From: Garcia nutans
Lineage: Eukaryota > Streptophyta > Magnoliopsida > Malpighiales > Euphorbiaceae
NCBI GenBank assembly: GCA_947685225.1
Contig: CANTUV010000014.1
Coordinates: 7,502,001-7,566,000 of the forward strand
Direction of reading: 5' to 3'
Length of the DNA stretch: 64,000 nucleotides
Part shown: positions 47,888-59,857 of the stretch, piece after piece
How positions within the stretch are numbered: the first letter of the stretch is position 1
Layout of the letters: every line of letters begins with the position of its first letter
The notes under the pieces: generated by a model
The model's database searches: none
Seen by the model: the letters and a program-made list of their open reading frames with translations, nothing else
Told to the model about the DNA's origin: nothing
Program-made: the position numbers and the translations under genes

Positions 47888-49240
47888 GCGAGACAGGTGA
47901 TTTGCTGCTAGATTTTCAGCTCCCTTTTTGTCTTGAATCTTTAAGTCAAATTCCTACAATAACAAAACCTATCCAAATTCCTATAATAACAAAACCCATC
48001 GAATTAGCCTGGGCTTTGCATCAATTTTTGTAAATAAATACCTCAAAGTTAAATGGTCCGTATAAATGATCACTTCTGACAAGATCATGTATGATATGAA
48101 CTTGTCAAAAGCAAAAACCACAGCTAGTAATTCTTTCTTTATAGTTGTATAATTGGCTTGAACTACATTTAGAGTCTTGCTTGCATAATAGATGGGCTAA
48201 AAATACTTCTCTCTACGTTGACCCAAGACTGCCCCATTGCAAAATCACTGGCATCACACATTAACTCAAAAGGTAAATTCCAATTGGGAGCCACCATGAT
48301 TGGAGCATTGGTTACTTTTTTTCTTAAGAGTTGTGAAAGCTCTTAGACATACCTCATTAAATACAAAATCAACATCCTTATCAAGGAGTCTTGTTAAAGG
48401 GAAAGCTATTTTAGAAAAACCTTATATGAACCTCTGATAGAAGCCTGCATGTCCTAAAAAACTTCTAATTACCTTGACTGATGTGGGTAGTGATAATTTC
48501 TCAATGGTTTCTACCTTAGCCCGGTCCACCTCAATACCCTTACTTGAGATCTTGTGTCCTAACATGATTCTCTCTTGAACCATGAAATGACATTTTTTCC
48601 AATTAAGCATGAGGTTTGTTTCCTCACACCTTACCAACACCCTCTCAAGGTTTTCCAAACATTCTTTGAATGAGCTACCATAAATTGAGAAATCATCCAT
48701 GAATATCTCCATAATATCCTCAATCAGCTCATTGAAGATTGCCACCTTGCACCGTTGAAAAGTTGCTAGTGCATTGCATAGTCTAAATGGCATTCTTCGA
48801 TACGCAAATGTTTCATATGAATAGGTGAATGTAGTTTTTTCTTATTCTTCTGGGGCAATAGTAATTTGGAAGTAGCCCAAAAGACAATCCAAAAAATAGT
48901 AGTATTCATGCCCGGATAACCTCTTCAACATCTAATCAATGAAGGGTAATGAAAAATGGTCCTTCCTAGTTGCATCATTCAACTTCTGGTAGTCGATGCA
49001 GACCCTCCAGCCGGTAACCATTCTTGTTGGAATCAGCTCATTATTTTCATTGGAAACCACCATCATCCCTCCTTTCTTTGGTACTACATGAACCGGGCTC
49101 AGCCAAGAGCTATCTGAAATTGGATATATAATTCTCTCATCAAGTAGTTTGATCACTTTAGGTTTTACTACTTCTTTCATCTTAGGGTTTAATCTTCACT
49201 GTGGTTGCACCACCAGCTTGATTTCATCCTCCATCAATAT
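47888..49240 (-). pseudogene. Athila reverse transcriptase and RNase H
   Basis: Reverse transcriptase: VKPKVIKLLDERIIYPISDS, WLSPVHVVPKKGG, TGWRVCIDYQKLNDATRKDHF, then MPFRLCNALATFQRC and the catalytic box IFMDDFSIYG (about 48690), CHFMVQERIMLGHKISSKGIEVD, SFLGHAGFYQRFI. RNase H follows: YYASKTLN, YTTIKKELLAVVFAFDKF, IIYTDHLTLRYLF, and ends near LAANHLSR (about 47890). Stops and indels split it into several frames. Confidence 0.85.
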
Positions 49241-49354
49241 CTTGTGAGTGCAATAGGATGGATTGATACCCTTGATGCTTGTTATTTTCCAAGCTATGAC
49301 TTTCTTATACTTTTGTAACAACTCAATGAGCTTTACCTTCTGCTCAGAAGATTA

Positions 49355-50215
49355 CTAAAAACTCAGAATTATGGGCAATTTATTTTCCTCTGCCAGGAAT
49401 CCATACTCAAGGTGATCCGAAAGGGTTTTGAGTTCCAAGTTGGGTGGATTAATCACAGATAATTTCAGCCTCTTTTCTTTTGGCATCTCAATGGTTTCAT
49501 ATGCCTGACACTTAAATGACTTGCTTGCTTCAAGATAAGCAAACAACTCTATTGCTTCTTGATCCTCAACATTATCCTGCATTAAACACAACTCAAGGAG
49601 ATCTTTGAAAATAATGTTAGTAATAAAATTTACGGTTTCATGCTCAATAATATCATTGCATGAATCTGCCTCATCGAGTGTAAGTGGGTGCTTCATAGCA
49701 TAATGTATATGAAAAATAACTTTCTCGCTTCCCATTCTCAAAGTCAATGTGCCATCATGAACATCGATAAGGGCACGGGCGATATTTAAAAATAGCCTAC
49801 ATAGGATAAGTGAAACATCTGCATCCTCATCTATATCAATGACAGCAAAATCATTGGGGAAGATGAAATCTCTGACTTTTACCAACACATCCTCTATAAT
49901 ACCACAAGGGTGGATTACTGACTTATCGGCAAGTCGAATAGTCATTAGTATTGGTTTAGGTTCTCCAATATCTAATTCTTTAAACATCTTGTAGGGCATA
50001 ACACTTATGCTAGCCCCCAAATCAGCCAATGAACTTTTAACTTCAAGATTACCTATCAAACATGGAATTGTAAAACCACCAGGATCTTTTAATTTCTTAG
50101 GTAACCTCTTCTGCAAAATTGTCGAACTCTTTTTCGACAAATGTACCAATGATACTTTCTCAAGTTTCCTTTTGTTAGAAAGGAGATCTTTTAAAAATTT
50201 AGCATATTTGAACAT
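49355..50215 (-). pseudogene. Athila protease region
   Basis: An open frame of 286 codons that is part of the larger gag-pol. MFKYAKFLKDLLSNKRK, KLKDPGGFTIPCLIG, then the aspartic-protease site SLADLGASISVMP (D-LGA form usual in Athila), RLADKSVIHPCGIIEDVLVKV and ARALIDVHDGTLTLR. It is the best preserved part of the element. Upstream gag and downstream reverse transcriptase lie beyond stops. Confidence 0.85.
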
Positions 50216-50769
50216 TTACGATAAAGCTTCGACAAATGAAATATTAATGTACAATTGTTTAAAGAGTTTAAGAAACTTACCGAACTGAGCATTCATCTTA
50301 TCCTTGTTCAACCTTGCTGGATATGGCACTCGAGGTCAATATTCCTTCACTATTGGACTAGGTTCTTGTGGTTGGTTTCCTTTCTCATTCTCTACTGCAA
50401 ACTTCTCTCCCGAAGTGATAGTAGGATCATCTTCTTTTCCTTTTTCTTGTGTCTCATCCTCTTCCTTAATCACTTCTTCTCTTTTCTCAACCACACCACC
50501 CTTAATTTCTTTTTCACTCCTCAGAGTGATTGCTTTTGGTTGCTCCTTTGGGTTTGCCTCAGTATTGCTAGGTAAACTCCCTTACGGTCTTTCACTGAGT
50601 AACTTGGCAATTTGCCCCACCCGATTTTCCAAATTATGAATAGAGGCTTGTTGATTTCTAAGAGTGGTTTTAATTGATTGAAATCTATTTTCTGAAGCTG
50701 CTATGAATTTATCCATCATGTCTTCCAAATTGCTCTTTCTTGGAGGATCAGCTTATTGGGGTTGAGGCT

Positions 50770-51711
50770 GCTAAAATCCAGGGGGAGGTCTCAAATTGTT
50801 TTGATTATTTCATGAGAAATTAAGATGATTTCTCCATCCCCAGATTATATATGTTGTTGTAGGGGTTGTTCTGTTGTTGCCTTAGCATATTCCCAATAAA
50901 GTCCGCCTGCTCCTGTCTAGCAAATATATTGCCATTTTGGCAATCTTGGCTTTGATGTCCACCCCTACACCATTTATAAGACATCACCTGCATTGATTTC
51001 CCTAAAGATGAAGCTAAAGAATCAATCTTTTTATTCATTACTTCTAATTGTACTGTCAAAGCCACCACAAGATCCAATTGATGTGAATCAGTGACTCTCA
51101 GTTTTTCTTATTTCCTTGGAGCTTGCCACTGATAATTGGTAAGGGCCATATCTTCAATCAAATCTCTTGCTTGTTCAGGTATCTTTTTATTTATGGTACC
51201 CCTATGCTGTTGCATTAATGGATTGCTTGCTTACATAGTTCAATTCATTGTAAAAAGTTTGAATCTAAAGCCATAGTGGAAGCCCATGATGAGGACACCT
51301 TCTCAATACACCTTTAAACCTCTCCCAAGCATCATAAAGGGTCTCACCATCTTGCTGAAGGACGGATGAGATATCATTCCTCAATTTGGCAGTCTTGGAA
51401 GATGGAAAGTATTTTTCTAAAAATTTCTCTGCCAACTGACCCCATGTGGTGAAAGTTCCCTTGGGAAAAGATTTAAGCTATTTCTTTGGTCAGTCTCTAA
51501 GTGAAAAAGGGAACAACCTCAACCTAATCATATCATCTGAGACATTATTTATCTTGAACGTGTCACATATCTCCAGAAAATTCTATAGATGTGCATTAGG
51601 ATCCTCATCTGGAAACCCATCAAACTGGCAAGTCTGCTACACCATTTGAATTACATTTGGCTTTCCCACAAAGTTGTTCATAGCAACTGTCGGCCTCCAT
51701 ATGCTAGAATT
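50770..51711 (-). pseudogene. Athila gag
   Basis: From right: MNNFVGKPNVIQMV, FDGFPDEDPNAHL, NFLEICDTFKINNVSDDMIRLRLFPFSLRD, TWGQLAEKFLEKYFP, TAKLRNDISS, LYDAWERFKGVLRRCPHHGLP, then a CCHC-like knuckle WCRGGHQSQDC (about 50955) and NNPYNNIYN. Clear Athila gag wording. Several stops. The N-terminus runs into the duplicated block at 51712, so its original start and leader are lost. Confidence 0.85.
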
Positions 51712-53355
51712 AGCCCTAATGAGCACTTTCGGCTCCTTCATTGCGAGCTAAAATTTTGGTGCTCAGGCGAGGCCTCAAACATGGTCGATAACAATATTTA
51801 AGAAACTTTCAATGGATATATTCTTAAAGCAAGGTCAAAACCAGTTATTGAATTGCTTAATGATATTAATACATCACTTATGGAGATAATACTCGCTAAA
51901 TTCACAATGGCAATGGCATGTTCTGATAAATTTGCCTCATGATAAGAGATAAGATTGAAAAGAATTGTTTGAGTACATAGTATTGTGATATGATCTTTGT
52001 GCTATTGCAATGCTACCACAAGTGTACGGGTCGCACATGTAATGAAGTAGTGAATAAGATATCGTTCTACTGGGGACAAGGTCAATTACTAGTACAAACT
52101 TTAATTATTGTTTAGCAATCCAATGATTCCTGTGATGATTAAAATAAAACAGCGAAATACCTAATAAATTAAATTAAGGAAAGATTGAGTATTATGCAAA
52201 AAGAATTGATGATAAAGACACTATTAAAATATTGAATCCCCCTAGCTATAAAGAGTATTTATGAATATCAATTCAATTAAATCAAATAACAGAGCTGAAT
52301 TGGCATTTCTCTAAATTAGATCAAAACCTCTCTCGAGTGAATTAATCCCTAATCACAAAGTAGAATGCTAGGAATCTCTTCTCAAGCATAATTAAATATA
52401 TCAAGCAATAGGAACAAAGAATTATAAACCAAAGGATTTTGTAAGTCTATCTCTAGCACTCCAATCAACCTTCAATTCAAATGAGAATTCTATTCATATC
52501 AAGCTTTCTCAAGTCAATAATATGAAAATTGCAACCAATCAATAAACATGCTATTATCAATTGGAAATAAACAATTAAGAATCATAAGAATAAGACAACT
52601 CAATTAAAAGATTTAATTTAATAAAAACTATTCAATCCATACAATAAAGCTAAGGTTCATCAATATCTAGCTAGAAATAATTTAGTTTATGTTCATAACC
52701 AGAAAATTAGAACAAAAAAAATAAGTAAAAGAATTCAAACAATCCATGATGAATGATTTGTGTTTCTTCACTTCAATCTTTGATTCTTAATTTAAATCAT
52801 GCCTAAATTGGATCTTCACCTCCTACCTCAGTTGCCAAACTCTCTCTTTTAAAAGAAGCCACCCCTTAAGTGATAAAAACTGGATCCGTAATCGCACTTC
52901 AGCTTAGATTTTATAACCCAGGGATTTAGCCTGACACGCCCAGTGACACGGCCGTGTCTCTGGGCATATCGATGATATATTTTTTCAGTGTTGATGACAT
53001 GGGCAACAACATGGCCAAGTTGCTAGATGTATCGTAGCTACTGTGATCCACGATTAAGGACACGGGCAGTGACACGGGCGTGTCACTGGGCATGTCAAAG
53101 CTTTTGTAAGTTGGGCAAATGACACGGTCATTGACACGCCCATGTTATTAGGCGTGTCACTTAAAAAAATTGCCCAAAGCAGCTCTTTTCCTTGTCTTTC
53201 ATCTGTGATTCCAGCCTAAATGACCATAAGGCCTCAAAGTGTAAAAGATTTCAGAAATCAACCCTAACAAGCACTAAATAAATAAATTAAACTCAATTTG
53301 ACAATAAATATACCAAGGAATAGAGGCAAAAATATCATCAATTATATACTTATCA
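51712..53355. repeat. Direct duplicate of 39846-41466 (Tat-LTR end, MULE piece, Athila LTR)
   Basis: AGCCCTAA(T/C)GAG at 51712 begins a colinear match to 39846 onward that includes 65 bp of Tat LTR end, the ~200-bp MULE transposase piece (51779-51980, same reading as 39912-40120) and the Athila LTR. The copies of the MULE piece differ at roughly 7% of positions, so this is not a recent assembly duplicate. The right LTR is thus flanked by MULE DNA and TATTG on both sides. Confidence 0.8.
51986..53355 (-). repeat. Athila LTR, right copy
   Basis: Forward edges TGATATGATC and ATACTTATCA, with TATTG directly on both sides (51981-51985, 53356-53360). Contains the palindrome AGTGACACGGGCGTGTCACT near 53068. 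Confidence 0.85.
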
Positions 53356-53360
53356 TATTG

Positions 53361-53749
53361 TATTGCCAAACCTGCAGTAGGAGATAAATTCCAAGTCTCA
53401 TGGTATAAGGATCGGTATACAATTGATTTGAAGAAAAAGAGTTGCATCTGTCAGGAATAGGATTTAGTTGGCATTCCTTGCACAATGCTTGTGCATGAAT
53501 CAATTTTCAAAAGAGGGATGTTGTTGATTTTATTGATGATTATTATTTGACTACAACTTATCTGAAGACATATGAGTAAGGAATAGAACCCATTAATGGC
53601 GAACCAATATGGCCACCAAATGAGGGTCTACAAGTGATGCCTCCGCCTTACAAGAAGATTACTGGCAGGCCTCAGAAGAAGGGGAGAAGATCTGTTGGGG
53701 AAGAGCCAAAAAATCCTCAAATTTTGAGCAAAAAAGGTATAGATATAAC
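53361..53749 (+). pseudogene. MULE-2 transposase, SWIM zinc-finger piece
   Basis: Resumes after the Athila insertion with IAKPAVGDKFQVSWYKDRYTIDLKKKSCICQ, then DLVGIPC: the SWIM zinc finger (C.C...H pattern, here CIC...GIPC) found C-terminal to MURA catalytic cores and thought to bind DNA. After a frame change comes DDYYLTTTYLKTYE, EPINGEPMWPPNEGLQVMPP and KKITGRPQKKGRR, the usual Pro/basic linker. It ends at ATAAC, the left target copy of a solo LTR, and continues at 55436. Confidence 0.85.
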
Positions 53750-55430
53750 TGTGAGCAGGGATTTTTGTCATCACTCCTGGTGAAATGATTCTTGCTACTT
53801 CAACACTATTAGGCTTTGGGCCTATGAGAACACAAGACTAAATCTAGAGAATAGGAGTCGCCACCCTGACGAGCTAGGAAGATAAAAAGAGGTGGATGAC
53901 TCGAATCCTAAAAAATCCTCAACCCCCTATTAGGTTCAAAAAGTTGGGTACCTACGGGGAAGATAAGAATGACCCAGCACCCCCATAATATTTGGTTCAT
54001 TGGAATCAGCCTCCTTTTCAGGTCTAAACATTATTAAATTCTTATTTTGTTATACTATGATCCATACTACAAGCAATTAAAGTAAATAAAAATCCATCAT
54101 GTTATGAATTAAATAATTAAACAAAATAGACATCCATACAAGATGAAAATATGTCCTTACAACCATTCAATATCTAAAATACAAGTATATCAAAATAGGA
54201 TACCCACCAATTGGTGGAAACGTCTCCTTCATAATGGTCTAAAAATATAGTTTGATTAAATAAAATAAGTAATAAAATAATCAAAGTGCGTCATCCATCA
54301 TAAAATATATAACAATAAATCTCATCATCCATCACATAATAAATCAAAGTTAAATTAATAAAATTAGGGTTACAACATCAATTAGGGTTTTATAATGCAA
54401 ATTGGGGTTTTAATATAAGAATCTAGGGTTTTATTGGAAAACTAAGGTTTAGAACTAAAAATAGGGTTTGGTTGATCAAGTTAGGGTTTTGGAATGAAAT
54501 TAGGGTTTAAAAATATAAATCAAAGTTTTATTAAAATATAAATTAGGGTTTTAGTTTGAAAATTAGGGTTTTAGATCATTGTGTAAACACAATCAAAACA
54601 ATAATAAGTTGAAAAGAAAAAAAACAATGAACTTGCGTAAAAAAAGATGACATTCTAATAAATTAAATAATGAATTTAGTTGAAGGAATTCATACCTTTG
54701 TTTGTTGGCTCCACCAAATTAATTCTATTGAACCAAACGTTGTTTGACCAACTCAATCCATAGAAATTAAACAGTGATGATGATACGACATGCTTGGATC
54801 AATTAGTTTTGGTAGAGGGAAATAATCCTTGGATTGTCGTTGTTTAGCTACTGCCTCCTTGTTTCTGTCTTTCTTTCATTTTGCTTTATGTCTCTCTTTT
54901 GTTTTTAATTCTCGAAATCTAATTACTAGGCTCTCTGTGACTGTGTACTTATTCCAAGTGGCCCCCTCTTTTTCGTTTTTCTTTCGTATTTATAGGCAAT
55001 CATAGGGTTAACCAGGCTTTACTAGTCCTAAACTTATTAGAATACCTATTGATTATCTGAATCCTTTGGCATTTTAACCTAATTAGGATACTGGATTAAG
55101 ACAGTTTTGCGAATTAAATATGAACTTAGCTCATATCAAATTAGACCATGGCCAATTCGATATGAGCTTATGCTCATATCAAATTGGGATGTCCAATTCG
55201 ATATGAGCATAGCCCATATTGAATTAAACCAAACTGAATTAATTTTAACTTTGGATCGGACCAAATTCGAACTTTAAAAAATGGACCAGGTTTAATTTGG
55301 GCCTTTTAAAATTGGACCAATCTAATTCAAGACTTTAAACTAAATTTAAGCTTTTAAAATCGGACCGAATTTGGCTTGGTCTCTTTTAATTGGGATATAA
55401 CTTATTTGGGGCTAAAATTAGGAGTCTACA
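53750..55430 (-). mobile_element. Tat-like solo LTR in the MULE-2 transposase, 1.7 kb
   Basis: Forward edges TGTGAGCAGGG and GGAGTCTACA; flanks ATAAC and ATGAC (4 of 5) with the transposase frame continuing across. The minus strand has a TATA box GCCTATAAATACG (54985-54997), so the LTR points left, beginning TGTAGACTCC. It contains GGTGGCGACTCC (about 53860, minus), seven exact TAGGGTTT boxes at 54380-54580 and palindromic TCGATATGAGC units at 55130-55220. Same family as 57911-59857. Confidence 0.85.
54360..54580. repeat. Array of telobox-like TAGGGTTT motifs in the solo LTR
   Basis: Seven exact TAGGGTTT and several near matches, spaced irregularly by 15-60 bp within ATTAGGGTTTTA-type units. 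A weaker array (three exact copies) lies in the sister LTR at 58640-58840. Confidence 0.8.
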
Positions 55431-55435
55431 ATGAC

Positions 55436-56060
55436 GTGTTCTTTATGCCATCAAATGGGGCATAACAAAAGAACATGTGCAATAAAGGAGGTTTCGACTA
55501 TCCTTATAATGGTCTAGAGCCTTAATGATGTCCAAGTAAGAAAATCCTTTATTTGCATGGCATTATATATTGCTAGTCCCTATTTAGTGTATTTTAGAAA
55601 ATCCTTATTATACATGCTTTTTGCAGAGAAAATGAGGCAGGCCTCGGAAAGAACCATAACCAACAACTGTAACAATGCAAAATAAACTGAATAGAAGGAG
55701 CTGATTTGCACTCAATTGAGCTGATTAGGATAACACTCAAAAGAAAGCACATGAAAAGGAATTAAGGCAAACAAGACAAGGTTATGAGGTTCGCTTCTCA
55801 TATGGAGTAAGAAACATTTACACATGGGTATGCCATCTGAGCCTTAAATATCATGTGCTTGTGTTAATGAGGAATGACTATTAGAACTTGTTATTTTTGT
55901 AGATTCCTAGTGAGAAGAGGGTGAATTATTATAGACCTTCTGGGGAAGTAAACTCTTCAACAGCCAACAACACCAAGGAAATCAAATTGAAGATGTCCCG
56001 CCAAAGATGTTCCTGTTGATTTTGATCTCACTCCACCAGAAGTTTCCTTAACACAATATT
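55436..56060 (+). pseudogene. MULE-2 transposase, zinc-knuckle and C-terminal exons
   Basis: Begins CSLCHQMGHNKRTCAIKE, the CCHC zinc knuckle that ends MURA-type transposases. Further pieces are a Gly/Arg-Pro-type linker near 55625 (frame-shifted) with QPTTVT-like wording, and a last exon-like stretch IPSEKRVNYYRPSGEVNSS from about 55903. Stops are frequent. Confidence 0.7.
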
Positions 56061-56279
56061 AGTTGTGTACATCAGGTGAACATTTGTGCTTTTTGATTTT
56101 TATTGTAATATAATTATAAGTATGGATGTTATTTTATTTCAAAATATGGATGCTAGTTTTGTTTAAACAATGGATGTTATTTTTTGCTTGAAATGAGAAA
56201 TTAAATGGATGTAGTAGTTGTTTTTAATGCCTGTTAATTTATAATGATGCCCACTAAATGTGTAATTGTAGTTCCAATT

Positions 56280-57330
56280 GAATTTTATTTGATAAGCCTA
56301 ACGGGCGATTATATTTTATGACGACCATCATATTTATTTCGCCAATTTGTAAATGGCTTTTTGACAATCGGCTATTGTACATGACGCCCGTCACCATTTC
56401 GTTATAATATAGCATGAGCTACATTGACGCTCATCATAGACATTAATGAAAGCTAGATAAAATTTTGTTCTATAGGGTAATCTAATGGGAAATCCTAAAA
56501 CTAGTGATATAAAATCGATGCCCATCAAATGAAATGGACGTTTTGGAAGAAGCTAAACTAACACATGTTATAACTATTTGATGCACGTCAATTCTAATTT
56601 CACTCTATAAGGTAATCTGATGGAAAATCTTAACGTCAGTGGTCTAAAGTTGACACACATAAAATGAAATAGGCATTTTGGTAGAAGCTAAATTAACGTG
56701 CATTAGAATAGTTAATGACCGTCAATCGTATTTCGTTCTCTAGGCTTAACTAATGGAAAATCTTAACACTAGCGGTCTAAAATAGATGCCCATCAAATGT
56801 AATGGGCATTTTGGCAGAAGCTTAATTAATGCACGTTATAATAATCGACGCATATGAATCATATTTTAGTCTCTAGGCTTAATTGATGGAAAATCTTAAT
56901 GTTGCTGGTCTAAAATTGATGCCCATCAAATTAAATAGGCATTTTGGCATAAGCTAAATTGATGCACGTTAGACATATTTGATGCACATCAATCATTTTT
57001 CGATCTATAGGCTTTACTAATGGAAAATCCTAATGCTTGTGGTCTAAAATCAATGCCCATCAAATGAAGTGTACATTTTGGCCGAAGCTAAACTAACACG
57101 TGCTATACTCATTTGCCGCACATCAATTGTATTTTGGTCCATACGCTTAATTGATGGAAAATCCCAACACTGGTAGACTAAAATCGATGCCTATCAAATG
57201 AAATAGGCATTTTAACAAAAGCTAAATTAACGACGGTTAGAATAATTGAAGCACGTTAATCGAATAATCAAATTGATGTATGATTGTTGTCGTGACATTG
57301 GCACCCATTAAGTTGTATTAATGGGTGGTT
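56280..57330. repeat. 134-bp tandem array in MULE-2
   Basis: At least six units between 56460 and 57260; anchors '(G/C)GTCTAAAATNGATGCCCATCAAAT' recur at about 56505, 56640, 56772, 56908, 57041 and 57175. Each unit has GATGCCCATCAA, GGCATTTTGGCAGAAGCTAA and a GATGCACGTCAAT block. Similar GCCC(A/G)TCA motifs are scattered through the inner TIRs (16935-16975, 61300-61330), so the array may have grown from TIR-related sequence. It ends about 80 bp before a TATA box. Confidence 0.85.
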
Positions 57331-57340
57331 ACCACTTTAA

Positions 57341-57350
57341 CTATATATAC
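57341..57350 (+). promoter_or_regulatory. TATA box of MULE-2 gene 2
   Basis: CTATATATAC at 57341-57350, about 130 bp before ATG 57470, with a leader rich in C/A and CT. It lies directly after the 134-bp tandem array. Confidence 0.55.
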
Positions 57351-57910
57351 CCTAAATGTTTAAATTAAACACTAACCCCCATCATTTACATAAAACTAAA
57401 CTACTCTTGCTTTAAGAACTGCTATTGCGACTTATCCATCATAATTTCTCCTCCAAAATCAAATTAATCATGGGAAGAACAAAATCATTCGCACATAAAA
57501 AGCAATATGCCAAAGGAAGTCAAAACAATGAACAATGAATGAAGGCTAGACATGATAGACCACCAACAGAGCAGGGGACGAGTGAGGAAAGACCATACCG
57601 AAGTCACTTAGGCATTCAATTTAAAAATGAGGCACACAAAGAATGCTACAATGTGATTAGAACTCAAGAATTAGTGGGTGGTAGGCTTTTGGATTTCAAT
57701 GCACTAACACAAATAGGAATAAGAGAGGATGTGTTAGATTTATGCAGTAAGTTCTTTGGTGAGTCTAATTTTGCAAAAATATCTGGTAGCATATTTGTAA
57801 GTCATGTGTGTGAATTCTTTGCATCCCTTAATGTTAGCACATTTGGAGAAATGACCTTTATGTTGAAGGTACAACATAGGAAGTTGAGTGTGAATGAGTT
57901 TGGAATGTTG

Positions 57911-59857
57911 TGTGAGCGAAAATTTTCTCTCACACTCCCAGTGGAATGGTTCTTGCTACTTCGGTACTATTAGGTTATGAGCCTTAGAGAATTCGGGCCT
58001 ATACTAGGAGAATTTAGAGTTGCCATCCGGATGGGCCGGGAAGATAGAAAGGAGTGGATGACTCCATTACTAAGGAATCTCCAACCTCCTATTGGATTCG
58101 GAAAGTTGGGTACGCATGGGTAATGTGAGAATGATCCAGCACCTTCATAACATCTGATTCGTTGAAACCGGCCTCCTTTTCAAGTCTAAATATTATTAAA
58201 TGCTTAAATTACCATAACATCATTCATATTCCATGCAATTAAAAATAAACATTCATCATATTATTAATTTAAACAAATAAATCAAAATGGGTACCCATCT
58301 GAGGATGGAAACATGCCCTTACAACTATCCGAAATTCACAAAAATAATGAAATAGGACACCCACCAAAAGGTGAAAATATGTCATTTACAAAGTCCCAAA
58401 GTTCATAAAATAAATTACATAATTAAAAATAACTAAGACACCCACAATGTGAAAACATGCCTTTTACAATATTTAAAAATTTGAAATAATCAAATATAAT
58501 TAAATCATTCATCATAAACAACAAGATGAAATCAAAGCTCATTATCCATCACAAGCATATAATAATAAATCAAATAATCAAATCTAGGATTTAATTTTAA
58601 ATTAGGTATTAAACATATAAAATTAGGATTTCATGTATGAAATTAGGGTTTGTTGATGAGAATTAGGGTTCTATATACAAAATTAAGGTTTTAGGATTTT
58701 AATTATGAAAATTAGGGGTTTTAAGATATAAATTACGGCTCTAGGGTATATATTAGGGTTTAGGGGTTTTAAAAAGAAGATTAAGATTTTGAAAATAAGA
58801 TTAAGGTTTTGGAAACAAGGTTAGGGTTTAAATGACTAGGGATTAAATTATATAATAAAAGTTGGAACCAAATTTAAACTATAATCATGTCTTACTGGAT
58901 GAAATAAACACCAAGCTACTGGAAATTTAAAACAGACGATTACTTAATCAAGCTATTGGATGAGATAACGTTGTTTAAAGAATAAAATTAGCTGTTGCAA
59001 GTTTAAATGAATTAAATATCAAAATCAAACCTTCGTTTGTTGGCTCCACCAAGTTAAATGTGTTGAACCAAGCTCTCTACCTTACTGCCTGAGTTCACTT
59101 TGATCTTGGACAAACGAAGCAATATGAAGACAATTGCTACTGTCTCTCTGTGTTAATTGTATCTTTTGATTTTTGTGTGCTGATTCTTTTTTTATTCTTT
59201 GCTTTTCTCTCATTTTTGATAATTGTGGCTACCATTGTCTAATTGCTTGTCTCTAGCTGAGTGTGGTTGCCTCCCCTTGTATTATAAGACATGTATTTAT
59301 ATGCAACCATTAGGTTAAAGCCTGCTTAATCAACCTTAATTTTTAAAACTCCTCCTACTTATCCTAGCATAATTAGAATTTAAACCAAACTTAAACTAGA
59401 TTTGGCTCAGATTAGGGATAAAAACAAAGGCTCATATCGAATTAAACCTTTGTCAATTTTATATGAACTGAAGCTCATATCGAACTGAACCTAGGTCAAT
59501 TCGATATAAGCTTTGTGCTCATATTGAATTGAACATTGTTCAAATCGATATGAGCTAGGCTCATATCGAATTGGATAACGTCCAATTCGATATGGGCACA
59601 GCCTATGTCGAATTGGAATGCCCAATTCGATATGGGCATAGCCTATATCGAATTAAATCAAACCGAATGGATTCTGCCTTTGGATTGGACTCATTTAGGA
59701 TTTTAGGAGTTGAACCGGCTTACTTTAGGCCTCTTTTAAAATTGGGTCGACCTACTTTAAGGCTTTAAAGATTTAAGCTTTTAAAGTCAAAATGAATTTG
59801 GATTGGCCTCTATTAATTAGGATCGGACTTGTTTGGAATTAAAATTAGGGGTCTACA
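57911..59857 (-). mobile_element. Tat-like solo LTR in MULE-2 gene 2, 1.9 kb
   Basis: Forward edges TGTGAGCGAAA and GGGGTCTACA; flanks TGTTG (57906-57910) and GGTTG (59858-59862) match at 4 of 5. Colinear with 53750-55430. A larger palindromic array (59440-59660) makes much of the length difference. The gene 2 frame continues across it. Confidence 0.85.
59440..59660. repeat. Palindromic TCGATATGAGC array in the solo LTR
   Basis: Alternating TCGATATGAGC and GCTCATATCGA units. A perfect 11-bp hairpin with 3-nt loop spans 59545-59569; next to it a 17-bp stem with one mismatch has TCCAATTCGATATGGGC as its right arm. The sister LTR has fewer units (55130-55220). Confidence 0.85.

Larger units (their letters stand above)
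40121..53355 (-). mobile_element. Athila-type Ty3/gypsy retrotransposon, minus strand
   Basis: LTRs at 40121-41466 and 51986-53355, with gag, protease, reverse transcriptase, RNase H and integrase read right to left, then an ORF in the env position. Flanks TATTA (40116-40120) and TATTG (53356-53360) form a 5-bp duplication in MULE-2. The 5' leader and primer site are missing: gag (to 51711) is joined directly to a second copy of the Tat-LTR end and MULE piece (51712-51985). All ORFs are broken. A solo LTR sits in the env-position ORF. Confidence 0.8.

Noticed and set aside
56280..57330. 134-bp repeats as a CRISPR-like or satellite array
   Set aside because: Units are contiguous without unique spacers, in a eukaryotic transposon; tandem repeat internal to MULE-2, not a CRISPR or a centromeric satellite.
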